Assembly (NCBI GenBank): GCA_029247785.1 | Contig: JAQWKP010000038.1 | Span: forward strand, 1 to 32,495 | DNA: 32,495 nucleotides | Direction: 5' to 3' | Source: Novosphingobium sp. | GTDB taxonomy: Bacteria > Pseudomonadota > Alphaproteobacteria > Sphingomonadales > Sphingomonadaceae | Part shown: positions 1 to 6,938 of the stretch, one piece after another | Layout of the letters: each line of letters begins with the position of its first letter | Numbering within the stretch: the stretch's first letter is position 1 | Made by a program: the position numbers and the translations under genes | The notes under the pieces: generated by a model | Told to the model about the DNA's origin: nothing | The model's database searches: none | Seen by the model: the letters and a program-made list of their open reading frames with translations, nothing else

Positions 1-608
1 CCCTGTGCTGGCTTTAAAGCCAGTAGCGCACCGACACTCATGCCGCCAGACGATTCACCGAAGATGGTAACGTTACCCGGATCGCCGCCAAACGCCGCGA
101 TATTGTCCCGCACCCATTCCAGCGCCGCGATCTGGTCGCGCAATCCGAGGTTGGAGGGAATTGCCGGCAGCCCCAGCGCATCGCCGAAATTGACGAAGCC
201 AAGCACGCCCAGCCGGTAATTGATCGAAACGACGATGATATCGCCTTCGCGTGCCAGCACCGAAGCGTCATAGGGATTGGTGCTGCCATTCATGAAAGCG
301 CCGCCATGGATCCAGACCATCACCGGCTTGGGCCCCGGCGTGCCTCCGTCCGGCGACCAGATATTGAGATGGAGGCAGTCCTCGCCGAACTCCTCGCTGT
401 CGAGCGTTTCACGTCCCACTTTCTTTTGAGCCTGAGGAGCCTGTTTGCCGAAGGCATCGGCTGGCTTTGCGCCCTGCCATGACACCACGGGCACCGGGGC
501 GTCGAAACGCGATGCGCGCGCATAGGCAATGCCGAGCCAGCGCCTGAGGCCCGGCTGGCGATGCCCTTCGACTTTTCCCGCTCGGGTCTCGACAATCAGC
601 TCGGACAT
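1..608 (-). CDS. Type B carboxylesterase, 3' part outside the window
   Basis: The first 202 residues of a carboxylesterase/lipase of the type B (alpha/beta hydrolase) family, which hydrolyses carboxylic esters. Visible landmarks are the oxyanion-hole HGG at residues 101-103, the SEDCLHLNIW-like block (here GEDCLHLNIW, 76-85) and the nucleophile elbow GESSGG at 184-189 with Ser186 as nucleophile. The catalytic Glu and His lie in the missing C-terminal half; family members are usually about 500 residues. There is no signal peptide, so a cytoplasmic enzyme is likely. The ATG at 608 has a GGAGA just upstream. It is divergent from the SDR gene at 647 across a 38-base gap. The family call is firm; the substrate is unknown. 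Confidence 0.93.
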   Translation of the reverse strand, partial: MSELIVETRAGKVEGHRQPGLRRWLGIAYARASRFDAPVPVVSWQGAKPADAFGKQAPQAQKKVGRETLDSEEFGEDCLHLNIWSPDGGTPGPKPVMVWIHGGAFMNGSTNPYDASVLAREGDIIVVSINYRLGVLGFVNFGDALGLPAIPSNLGLRDQIAALEWVRDNIAAFGGDPGNVTIFGESSGGMSVGALLALKPAQ

Positions 609-646
609 GTATTTGGTCTCCCCATGAGATTAGACCTAGATCGGAG

Positions 647-1438
647 ATGAGCATGACACCAGACGAATTCCGCAACCGCTACGGCCCCGTGGCGCTGGTC
701 ACCGGATCGTCCTCTGGCATCGGCTGGGCCTTCGCCGAGGAACTGGCGGAGCGCGGTTTCGACCTAGTGCTCTCTGCCCGGCGCACCGAACGCCTCGAAC
801 AGCTGGCAGCAAAACTGGCCGAGGCCCATGGCACGAAGTGCAAGATCGTCACTGCCGACTTGTCTGATCCCGACGCGCCCGCCGCGATTGTTGCAGCCAC
901 CGAGGGGGAAGATATCGGCCTGCTGGTCAGCAATGCAGGCTTCAATATCAAGGGCGCGTTCGAGACCAAGGAACCCTCGGCGATGACCAAGATGCTCACC
1001 GTCAACTGCCATGCACCGATGCATCTGGCGCATGGCTTTATCCCGCGGCTGAAAGCGCGCGGGAATGGCGGGATCATCTTCACCGGCTCGGTTGAAGGCT
1101 TCATCGGACTGCCGTTTTCGACCGCCTACTCGGCATCAAAGGCGCTGGTCAAAGGGCTCGGCGAAGGGCTGTGGGGTGAGCTTCATACCGAGAATATCGA
1201 CGTGCTCACTCTGTGCCCCGGCGCGACCGAATCGGAGGCAACGGCGAAGATGGACCCGGCCTGGCTGCCCGATCTCCAACCCGCTCGCGAGGTTGCCCAG
1301 CTGGCGCTCGACAACATTACCGAGGGACCAAGCTATATCCCCAGCGACAAGTACCGGGAACAATTCGACCAGCTCACCAGCGCGCCGCGCCGCGAAGCAC
1401 TGGCCGGAATGGCCGATACGCTGCGAAATTACGGCTGA
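647..1438 (+). CDS. SDR family NAD(P)-dependent oxidoreductase
   Basis: A classical short-chain dehydrogenase/reductase of 263 residues. The cofactor loop TGSSSGIG is at 19-26, NAG at 96-98, the catalytic Ser at 148 and Y161-SAS-K165 forms the catalytic Tyr/Lys pair, so it should be an active ketone/alcohol oxidoreductase. The cofactor preference and substrate cannot be told; RR after the second strand (ARRTERL, 44-50) leans towards NADP(H). It is divergent from the esterase and convergent with the alpha/beta hydrolase at 1446 with 7 bases between stops. An ATG at 653 could also serve as the start; 647 sits a few bases after a GGAG. Confidence 0.93.
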   Translation: MSMTPDEFRNRYGPVALVTGSSSGIGWAFAEELAERGFDLVLSARRTERLEQLAAKLAEAHGTKCKIVTADLSDPDAPAAIVAATEGEDIGLLVSNAGFNIKGAFETKEPSAMTKMLTVNCHAPMHLAHGFIPRLKARGNGGIIFTGSVEGFIGLPFSTAYSASKALVKGLGEGLWGELHTENIDVLTLCPGATESEATAKMDPAWLPDLQPAREVAQLALDNITEGPSYIPSDKYREQFDQLTSAPRREALAGMADTLRNYG

Positions 1439-1445
1439 GCCTTCG

Positions 1446-2225
1446 TCATTCCGGCAGCAGCGGCCCCACCGGCTCAGTCCCCACCGCCTTGACGAATAGG
1501 GCGGCCAGCTCTGCAGGGCGGCTGAGGAAGGGCGAATGCGAGGCGTCGATCACCAGCGGCTCCACGCCAAGCCGGCGCAGCACCTCCTCGCTCATCGACA
1601 TCGGCTTCGACCGGTCATCTCGGCACAAGACGTAGCTGCGCGGGAGCTGTGCGTTCCAGAATGCCTGCAAATACAACTTTTCCTGCGGGAATGGCGAAAT
1701 ACCTGGCGTCAGTTTTGAAAAGGCCCAGTCCACCGTCGCATCGTCGCAATCATGGTAGAAGAAGGTCCGGGCACCCTCCTTGCTGGTCCAGTCCATCGAG
1801 CCATCAGGTAGCAGCTTGATGAATTGCGTCATGCCAGTGCTGTCATCCATCAGTTCGGCGACCTGTTCGCCGCCCACACCATCATCCTCCATCGCCCCGC
1901 CGGTCGCCTCGATTACCGATTGGCCTTCGATCGGCAATCCCGCGGCGAGGAAGATCATGTGGCCAACCTTGTCCGGAGCCTGGTTCGCCGCCACGCTGAT
2001 ATCGTAGCCCCCGCCCGAATGGCCAACCAGCACGTCGCCCTCCTGCAAAACGTCGAGGATCGGCTGGATCCGCCCGAGATAATTTGCCGGTCGCTCGGCA
2101 GCCCGTTCGCCATGACCGGGCAGATCAAGCGCGATGGCCTGATGGCCGAGCTTTTCCAGTTCCGGCACAACACGGTCCCAGCACCACGCTCCATGAAAGC
2201 CGCCGTGAATAAGAATGAAACGCAT
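1446..2225 (-). CDS. Alpha/beta hydrolase, plant-methylesterase-like type
   Basis: A 259-residue single-domain alpha/beta hydrolase. The N-terminal HGGFHGAWCW (7-16) supplies the oxyanion region, GHSGGG (68-73) carries nucleophile Ser70, Asp203 or Asp204 in YVLCRDDRSKP is the likely acid, and His230 in DASHSPF closes the triad. This pattern is that of the hydroxynitrile lyase/methyl-ester esterase branch (SABP2-like). No signal peptide is seen. The ATG follows GGAGAGGACA by about nine bases. It is convergent with the SDR gene and divergent from the epoxide-hydrolase-like gene at 2353. Esterase activity is the safest guess; the substrate is unknown. Confidence 0.9.
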   Translation of the reverse strand: MRFILIHGGFHGAWCWDRVVPELEKLGHQAIALDLPGHGERAAERPANYLGRIQPILDVLQEGDVLVGHSGGGYDISVAANQAPDKVGHMIFLAAGLPIEGQSVIEATGGAMEDDGVGGEQVAELMDDSTGMTQFIKLLPDGSMDWTSKEGARTFFYHDCDDATVDWAFSKLTPGISPFPQEKLYLQAFWNAQLPRSYVLCRDDRSKPMSMSEEVLRRLGVEPLVIDASHSPFLSRPAELAALFVKAVGTEPVGPLLPE

Positions 2226-2352
2226 ATTCTGACTGTCCTCTCCATATTCTCATGATGACGCTATCGGCAGGCACCGCCGTCGGCAAGCGCGACCGGTTCC
2301 CATGGCGCAGAATCGTGCTAGCATCCCGAAAACTGCGACAGGAGCACAGCGC

Positions 2353-2730
2353 GTGAGCGAAGCCAACGAACAGATCATCCTGGATTTCCTGACGAAATGG
2401 TCCACGCGCGATGCCGAGGGCATGGCCGCCGCCTTTGCCGAGGACGGCGTCTATGACAACGTGCCGGACGAAAAGCCGATGGTCGGGCGCGAGGCGATCC
2501 TGACATGGCTCAACCAATGCCTCGGCGTGCTTTCGCAGATCGATGTCGAGATGCTCAACATCTCCAGCAACGGCGAATGGGTGCTCAATGAGCGGATCGA
2601 CGACCACATCGTCGGCGACAAGCACATGCCGCTTCCGGTAATGAACGCCAGTCGCATCGTCGACGGCAAGATCGTGATGTTCCGTGACTATTATTGCCGG
2701 GTTACGGTCAAGGAACTCGGCATGGGCTAA
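2353..2730 (+). CDS. Limonene-1,2-epoxide hydrolase-like (LEH/SnoaL fold) protein
   Basis: A 125-residue protein of the NTF2-like cone fold closest to limonene-1,2-epoxide hydrolase. In that family an Asp-Arg-Asp triad activates water on the epoxide; here R81 and D83 (RIDDH) and D112 (FRDYY) occupy the expected places, so hydrolase activity is plausible. I chose the GTG at 2353 because AGGAG lies eight bases before it; an in-frame ATG at 2302 would add 17 residues without a clear ribosome binding site. A gene for a membrane-anchored L7/L12-like protein follows after 30 bases. Alternatives are a ketosteroid-isomerase-like or ligand-binding SnoaL protein. Confidence 0.8.
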   Translation: MSEANEQIILDFLTKWSTRDAEGMAAAFAEDGVYDNVPDEKPMVGREAILTWLNQCLGVLSQIDVEMLNISSNGEWVLNERIDDHIVGDKHMPLPVMNASRIVDGKIVMFRDYYCRVTVKELGMG

Positions 2731-2760
2731 GCTGCGCGCTGAATCTATAGGAGAACGACC

Positions 2761-3096
2761 ATGCTTTCGGCATTTCAGGACGCGACTTGGCAAGCCATCG
2801 CCTGGACTGCCGCCATTTTCCTGCTGGGCTTCATTTTCGGCAAGCGTACAGGCGGTGGCCGGGACCTGAGTGGGCCGCCACCGATGAGCGAGGAGCCGCC
2901 ACCGCCGCTTTCAGCGCCGGAGCCGGAAGCATCGGGCGGCGGATTCGATTCCGGGGTCCGCGCACTAATCGAAGCCGAGCTGACCGCGGGACACAAGATC
3001 GAGGCGATCAAATTACTGCGCGAGGCCACCGGAATGGGCCTGAAGGACGCCAAGGAAGCGGTCGAAGACGGTAGTTTCCGACACATCGACCTATAG
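2761..3096 (+). CDS. Membrane-anchored protein with ribosomal L7/L12 C-terminal-like domain
   Basis: A 111-residue protein in three parts: an N-terminal membrane segment (about 11-27, ending FGKRTGGG), a Pro/Glu-rich linker (39-60) and a C-terminal domain (67-105) that closely resembles the ribosomal L7/L12 C-terminal domain, with KIEAIKLLREATGMGLKDAK. In the ribosome that domain recruits translation GTPases; a membrane-tethered copy cannot be the stalk protein itself, and its role is not known to me. The start has GGAGAACG upstream. Its stop overlaps the AGGAGG that serves the following DUF4870-like gene, so the two form an operon. Confidence 0.82.
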   Translation: MLSAFQDATWQAIAWTAAIFLLGFIFGKRTGGGRDLSGPPPMSEEPPPPLSAPEPEASGGGFDSGVRALIEAELTAGHKIEAIKLLREATGMGLKDAKEAVEDGSFRHIDL

Positions 3097-3106
3097 GAGG
3101 CTGGAG

Positions 3107-3619
3107 ATGAACGACAATCGAGACCGCGGCAGTCTGGAAGGCCCGCCGGCCAGCATGAAACCGCATCTGGGCAAGCAGGGCAGCGCTGGCCAGCAGACCG
3201 GCTCGCAGAGCGAGTCTCAATCCGCGGGGCAATCCCCGCCGCCGGGCTCATTACAGACAGGAAGCAGTGGGCAGGCCGCAAGCAGCGCCAGCTTCGATAT
3301 GAACCAGCCGAGCATCATCAGCCTGCTCTATCTGTCCTCGCTGATCTTTGGCGCAACCGCGATTGTCGGCGTCATTCTCGCCTATATCTGGAGGAGTGAG
3401 CCCAAAGCCGAGTGGGAAGTTTCGCATTACCAATATCTCATCAACAGCTTCTGGATCGCCGTGGTCGGCTTCTTCGTCAGCTTCCTGCTGATGTTTGTGC
3501 TGATCGGCTTCCTGACATTTCCTGCTGTGGCGGTGCTCGTTATCGTGCGCAATGTGTTCGTTCTGATCAATGCGCAGAAGCAGCAACCAATGCCCAATCC
3601 GGGCACATTGTTCGCGTGA
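3107..3619 (+). CDS. DUF4870-like integral membrane protein
   Basis: A 170-residue protein with a hydrophilic, Ser/Gln/Gly-rich N-terminus (1-65, low complexity) and about three membrane helices (70-94, 112-135 and 136-156). The layout and the WxxSHY-x-like segment between helices one and two resemble the DUF4870 type of small membrane protein, whose function is not established. The ribosome binding site AGGAGG overlaps the end of the upstream gene, ten bases before the ATG. It is convergent with the lipoprotein gene at 3630. The family name is moderately sure; the membrane topology is clear from sequence. Confidence 0.78.
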   Translation: MNDNRDRGSLEGPPASMKPHLGKQGSAGQQTGSQSESQSAGQSPPPGSLQTGSSGQAASSASFDMNQPSIISLLYLSSLIFGATAIVGVILAYIWRSEPKAEWEVSHYQYLINSFWIAVVGFFVSFLLMFVLIGFLTFPAVAVLVIVRNVFVLINAQKQQPMPNPGTLFA

Positions 3620-3629
3620 GAACTGCGCG

Positions 3630-4073
3630 TCACGCAGTGGCGTAGGGCGTGCAGTTTTCCGGCGAGAGCATGAAGGCCAACAACGTGCCGCCGCCTTCCA
3701 TGGCGAAGCGGGTGTATATCTTGACCTTGTTGGCCTCCAGCGGCGTGCCGATGTAGGTTGGGCAGGCACCCTTGTACATCGTCGCTGCGTTGACGTCCGA
3801 GCCGATCTGCGGTTCGCCGCTGAACTTGACATTGACCAGGATATCGATGCGCCGTCGACGGGCATCAATCTTGCGTTCGCCCATCTTCATGTAAACGCCG
3901 TTCCTGCCCTTGGGCAGGGTTCGCTTGAGCCCGTCATATACGCCGCGCGAGGCGGCATCGAGCCACTCTTCCTGCTGCTCGGTGGTCGCGGTCTCATAGT
4001 CGATGGTCGGCTGACCGCAGCCGCTCACCAATCCCGCCAGCAGCAGCGCCGACGCTATCATCCGCTTGTGCAA
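3630..4073 (-). CDS. Hypothetical lipoprotein
   Basis: A 147-residue protein with a lipoprotein signal: basic start (HKR), hydrophobic core (MIASALLLAGL) and lipobox VSGC with Cys19, followed by Gly-Gln, which favours outer-membrane sorting. I chose the TTG at 4073 because it gives the positively charged n-region and has AGGGGA six bases upstream; an ATG at 4061 would start at the hydrophobic core, and the longest reading begins at 4115. The mature part has two further Cys (KGACPTY, ENCTPY) that could form a disulphide. I do not recognise the mature domain. It is convergent with the DUF4870-like gene. Confidence 0.72.
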   Translation of the reverse strand: MHKRMIASALLLAGLVSGCGQPTIDYETATTEQQEEWLDAASRGVYDGLKRTLPKGRNGVYMKMGERKIDARRRRIDILVNVKFSGEPQIGSDVNAATMYKGACPTYIGTPLEANKVKIYTRFAMEGGGTLLAFMLSPENCTPYATA

Positions 4074-4164
4074 ATCCGGTCCCCTATTGCCTATGCGACC
4101 GGGCAGGCCGGCCATGGCGCAAGGGTTTTAGCGGACCAGGGTTAATGTTCGGTTTGTCGGCCGA

Positions 4165-4599
4165 CTACAACTGCGCGCAGACCGCCATCGCCAGAGTGAC
4201 CCACATTGCCAGCAGGAACAATACGCTGAGTACGAATGCCATCCCGCGATGGCCTGGGTTATTATAGGTCAGGTGCACCGCGCTTTGCACCAGCCGTCCG
4301 GCGACATAGCCCCAGGCGAACAGCACCGTCCAGAAACTCACCGCACTCAGCACGAAAGCCGTCAGGCAAGCGGCGTAGAACACCGTCGGCATCTCGAACA
4401 TATTGCCGTAGTGGCGCACCGCGATGATTGTCGCTTCGGGCTCGGGATCGCCGGTATAGGCCTTGTAATAGTTCGGGTCCTGCCCGGCTTTCATCGCCGC
4501 ACCGCGGCCTGCACCCATGCGGATGAAGGCAAGGAATGTCAGCAATATGACCACCATCATCGGTACGAAAATATAAGCCTGGTTGACTGTCTCTGGCAT
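4165..4599 (-). CDS. MAPEG family membrane protein
   Basis: A 144-residue protein with four membrane helices (about 8-26, 68-87, 88-106 and 118-141) and the MAPEG signature R62-x3-N66-x2-E69-x-P, found in membrane-associated eicosanoid/glutathione metabolism proteins. Bacterial members are mostly uncharacterised and are often presumed glutathione-dependent transferases. The ATG at 4599 is chosen because AGGGGA lies seven bases before it; an upstream extension to 4701 would add a Cys/Arg-rich stretch unlike the family. It stands alone, with a gene-poor stretch upstream. Confidence 0.88.
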   Translation of the reverse strand: MPETVNQAYIFVPMMVVILLTFLAFIRMGAGRGAAMKAGQDPNYYKAYTGDPEPEATIIAVRHYGNMFEMPTVFYAACLTAFVLSAVSFWTVLFAWGYVAGRLVQSAVHLTYNNPGHRGMAFVLSVLFLLAMWVTLAMAVCAQL

Positions 4600-4996
4600 G
4601 GTTGCGTCCCCTTTGCAGCGGTGGCTAGTTCCACCTTGAGCCCGCCGAACATGCCGATGCCGGGCGCAAAGGCAAGGGGGGGTGCTGGACTGGTTCAACA
4701 ATTGGCTCGCGATGCCGCGCTAGTTCGGCGTGGTTGCCAAAGGCCGTCACTGGGTGGAAGGTTAGTACGTCCTCGATAACCATAATGGTTAGATATAGAA
4801 ATGACTGATGACAGTTCGGCTCTTCGTAGGCAAGAATTCCGCCAATATCCTTGTAATTGGCTGATTCTGCCGCCGCGAAGGTAACAATTTACGAAAGCAT
4901 CCCCATATGGCAATCACCGCGCGCAGGTGGGGCTACATACACGCGCGGAAGATAGGGACCGGACGCGATTCCGCTTACACTAGAGGGGGCCAGAGC
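4600..4996. other. Gene-poor stretch between the MAPEG gene and a small ORF pair
   Basis: About 400 bases without a credible gene. The middle part (about 4760-4890) is more A+T-rich than the surroundings and may hold promoters for the MAPEG gene and the plus-strand pair starting at 4997, but I see no convincing -35/-10 pair or terminator hairpin. The short reading frames here have no ribosome binding site and no recognisable product. Confidence 0.5.
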
Positions 4997-5179
4997 ATGG
5001 ATCTCAACAAGTTGTTCTTCAAACACCAGATCGCGCTGATGCGCGCGGCTGGCGCGGGCAAATCTGTCCAGCGCGCCAGCCTCCATGTCTGTGCCGATGC
5101 AATTGCCTCGCGGATCGTCGATATCCAGCGCCGCAACGGAGCCTTTGCAGGGGCACTCATTCCGGCGGCCCAGCTATGA
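4997..5179 (+). CDS. Small hypothetical protein, 60 aa
   Basis: A 60-residue protein beginning MDLNKLFFKHQIALMRA, a start resembling small conserved proteins I have seen in sphingomonads (MDLNYL-type), of unknown function. It is amphipathic, with several Arg and Ala and no membrane segment or signal peptide. GAGGGGG lies about eight bases before the ATG at 4997; an upstream in-frame start at 4907 would add 30 residues of unlikely composition. Its TGA overlaps the ATG of the next gene by four bases, which suggests translational coupling. The function is unknown. Confidence 0.65.
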   Translation: MDLNKLFFKHQIALMRAAGAGKSVQRASLHVCADAIASRIVDIQRRNGAFAGALIPAAQL

Positions 5180-5403
5180 GCCGGGCAATGAACCTGAATT
5201 TGACCGAAGCGGTTGTCGCCTCGCGCTGCGCCAAGGCTGGCGTCAGCGTCAGCGCCATCGAAACGCTGGCTTCGGGCGGCACCCACCTCGTTTGCACCAC
5301 CGGCGATGGGGCGGAGCAGATGCGCGATGTGTTCAAGAAGAACATTATCAAGGGCCGGGTGAAACGCTTCGCCTTCGCCCATCTGCCAAGCTCGGACGCG
5401 TAA
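5176..5403 (+). CDS. Small hypothetical protein coupled to the upstream ORF
   Basis: A 75-residue protein starting within the stop of its upstream neighbour (ATGA overlap at 5176-5179). The sequence shows an alpha/beta mix: EAVVASRCAKAGVSVSAIETLASGGTHLVC, then a basic C-terminal part (FKKNIIKGRVKRFAF). No transmembrane segment, signal or known motif is visible. The Cys at 18 and 40 are the only cysteines. The coupling implies joint production with the 60-residue protein. I do not recognise the family. Confidence 0.62.
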   Translation: MSRAMNLNLTEAVVASRCAKAGVSVSAIETLASGGTHLVCTTGDGAEQMRDVFKKNIIKGRVKRFAFAHLPSSDA

Positions 5404-5556
5404 CACCGCTTTCGGCTGCGCCGCCGCCCTTCCCTGGACGCACATAACGGCGCCGCCGCCGCGTTTTCGCTTGTCCGTTGGCTATTGCAGCGGCAAAGTC
5501 ATCGGTGGAATTCCACCACGAGAATTCTTCGCAATGAGGGGCGCGGGGCAGGCGGC

Positions 5557-6462
5557 ATGAGGTTTCCAGGCAAAAAGCCGGAAAACGACAAGATCTTCGT
5601 GAACTATCGTCGCGCGGATGCGGGCGGGTTTGCCGGGCGTCTGTCCGATTCCCTGACCTCGCATTTCGGCAGCAGCCGCGTCTTCCGGGACGTCACCGGG
5701 ATCGATTACGGCGCGGATTTTGAACAGATCATCGACCAGAAGATCGAAGAAGCCTGCGCCGTGATCGTCGTGATCGGTGACAAGTGGCTGTCCGTCGAAG
5801 GGAAGGACGGCCTTCCCCGAATTCACGATCCTGCCGACTATGTAGTTCGCGAGATCGCAGCAGCATTGGAGAGCGGCGTTGTCGTTATCCCGGTGCTGCT
5901 TGGCGGCGCGCAAATGCCGCGCAAGGAGGACCTTCCCGAATCGCTCCACGACCTTGCCATGCGCAATGCAATCGCGATCAGCGATGAGCGCTGGGCATTC
6001 GACGTCGCGCGCCTGGCGAAAGTGCTGGCGATCGATGTCGCCGGATCGGTGGCACAAGGCAAGCTGGACATGCTGCGCACGATCGGCCTCGCCGGGTTGC
6101 TCGCGTGCGGCCTGTTCACTAGCTGGAAATTCTCCAATGCCGTTGTCGCCTGGTCGGCCACTGGCGGAAGCCTGAAGCAAGCCGGCTTTACTCCGCTGGA
6201 TTCGGCGATCCTGTTCTTCGGCATCATCCTGGCCGGCGCGGTTTCACTGATTGGGGCCCCGATGATGGAGGAGCACCGCCGCAAATACGCCTATGCGGCA
6301 ATAGCTCTCGCAACCGTGGGCACGATTTCGCCATTCATCTATTACGCCGTGAAGAATGTGGCGATGCCCTCGGCCAGCCTGGTGGTGAACTTTTGCGCAT
6401 CGATCAGCGTGGCGATTGGAATGCTGGTGCTGATTGCCCTCTCCGGGTTCAGAGAAAAATAA
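5557..6462 (+). CDS. TIR-domain protein with four C-terminal membrane helices
   Basis: A 301-residue protein. Residues 10-160 form a bacterial TIR domain: KIFVNYRRAD (12-21) is the first strand and box 1, FRDVTGIDYGADF (43-55) corresponds to the BB-loop region, and VVREIAAALESG (96-107) aligns with the SARM1 helix carrying the catalytic Glu, so Glu99 is the probable NAD-cleaving residue. Four hydrophobic segments follow (about 173-190, 215-234, 244-264 and 272-297). TIR domains in bacteria serve as NADases or signalling modules in anti-phage systems, but this architecture also occurs alone. I chose the ATG at 5557; a TTG at 5485 is the longest reading. No obvious defence partner lies beside it. 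Confidence 0.85.
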   Translation: MRFPGKKPENDKIFVNYRRADAGGFAGRLSDSLTSHFGSSRVFRDVTGIDYGADFEQIIDQKIEEACAVIVVIGDKWLSVEGKDGLPRIHDPADYVVREIAAALESGVVVIPVLLGGAQMPRKEDLPESLHDLAMRNAIAISDERWAFDVARLAKVLAIDVAGSVAQGKLDMLRTIGLAGLLACGLFTSWKFSNAVVAWSATGGSLKQAGFTPLDSAILFFGIILAGAVSLIGAPMMEEHRRKYAYAAIALATVGTISPFIYYAVKNVAMPSASLVVNFCASISVAIGMLVLIALSGFREK

Positions 6463-6500
6463 CCCGCCCCCAAAAGACCAGCTCCAGTGCCCCCCGCGAG

Positions 6501-6530
6501 GTGACATTTGCCACATGTGGCATTGGTCAC
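6501..6530. promoter_or_regulatory. 30-base palindrome, possible operator
   Basis: A perfect 14-base palindrome TGCCACATGTGGCA (6509-6522) is framed symmetrically by GTGAC (6501-6505) and GTCAC (6526-6530). It lies 38 bases after the TIR gene stop and about 60 bases before the secreted-peptide start. There is no T-tract after it, so it looks more like a binding site for a dimeric regulator than a terminator. The regulator is unknown. Confidence 0.4.
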
Positions 6531-6591
6531 AGCGCAAGGCCGACGGCGCGTCCATAACCGGGTTCATCGAATGAACACACCGGAGGACACC

Positions 6592-6777
6592 ATGAAGAAG
6601 CTCATCGCCACCAGCCTGATCGCCGCATCGATGATCGCCGCCAGCGCACCTGCCCATGCCCAGGTCACCCTTGGCCAGGACGGCAACGATCTGCTGATTG
6701 TCAACAATGGCGACGGCAGCGATTTCTTCTCGGCCATCAGCCGCATCAACTGGCTGAGCTGGCTACGGATCGGTTGA
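6592..6777 (+). CDS. Short secreted peptide
   Basis: A 61-residue protein with a clear Sec signal peptide: MKK start, hydrophobic Ala/Ile core and an A-H-A cleavage site near residue 24, leaving a mature peptide of about 37 residues that starts QVTLGQDGND and ends WLSWLRIG. CGGAGG five bases before the ATG at 6592 decides the start over the ATG at 6571. I do not recognise the mature peptide. Its last codons overlap the left copy of a 17-base near-repeat found again at 7606, so the gene could be a shortened remnant of something longer. It may equally be a genuine small exported peptide. Confidence 0.6.
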   Translation: MKKLIATSLIAASMIAASAPAHAQVTLGQDGNDLLIVNNGDGSDFFSAISRINWLSWLRIG

Positions 6778-6782
6778 CCGGC
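6766..6782 (+). repeat. Left copy of a 17-base near-direct repeat
   Basis: CGGATCGGTTGACCGGC here and CGGATCGGTTGATCGGC at 7606-7622 differ at one base and are exactly 840 bases apart. They bracket the orphan gene at 6939-7532. This may be chance, or the footprint of an insertion or duplication. Confidence 0.35.
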
Positions 6783-6938
6783 CGATCAGCGCGTGTCCTT
6801 CGGGGCGAGCGCGGAAGAATACGGGACCCCGGATCAGGTCAGGAGCGACGGGAATCTGAGGATTTGGCAGAGTGTCGCCTCAATCCCGATCCGGATTGCC
6901 CGCTGGCGGTGCCCGGAACGCCGGTTTATGCTTCCCCG

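Noticed and set aside
8..23. Perfect 16-base palindrome CTGGCTTTAAAGCCAG
   Set aside because: It lies inside the carboxylesterase coding frame and is explained by ordinary codons; no reason to see a regulatory site.
679..1104. Long open frames on the minus strand of the SDR gene and similar shadows elsewhere (for example 15291-16118, 16078-17121, 17428-18507)
   Set aside because: They mirror high-GC coding genes on the other strand, lack ribosome binding sites and show no recognisable domains.
4600..4996. tRNA or small RNA gene in the gene-poor stretch
   Set aside because: No cloverleaf pattern, T-loop sequence or clear promoter-terminator pair could be found by eye.
5557..6462. Thoeris or CBASS system around the TIR gene
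   Set aside because: No ThsA-like, cyclase, or other known partner gene is found within several kilobases.
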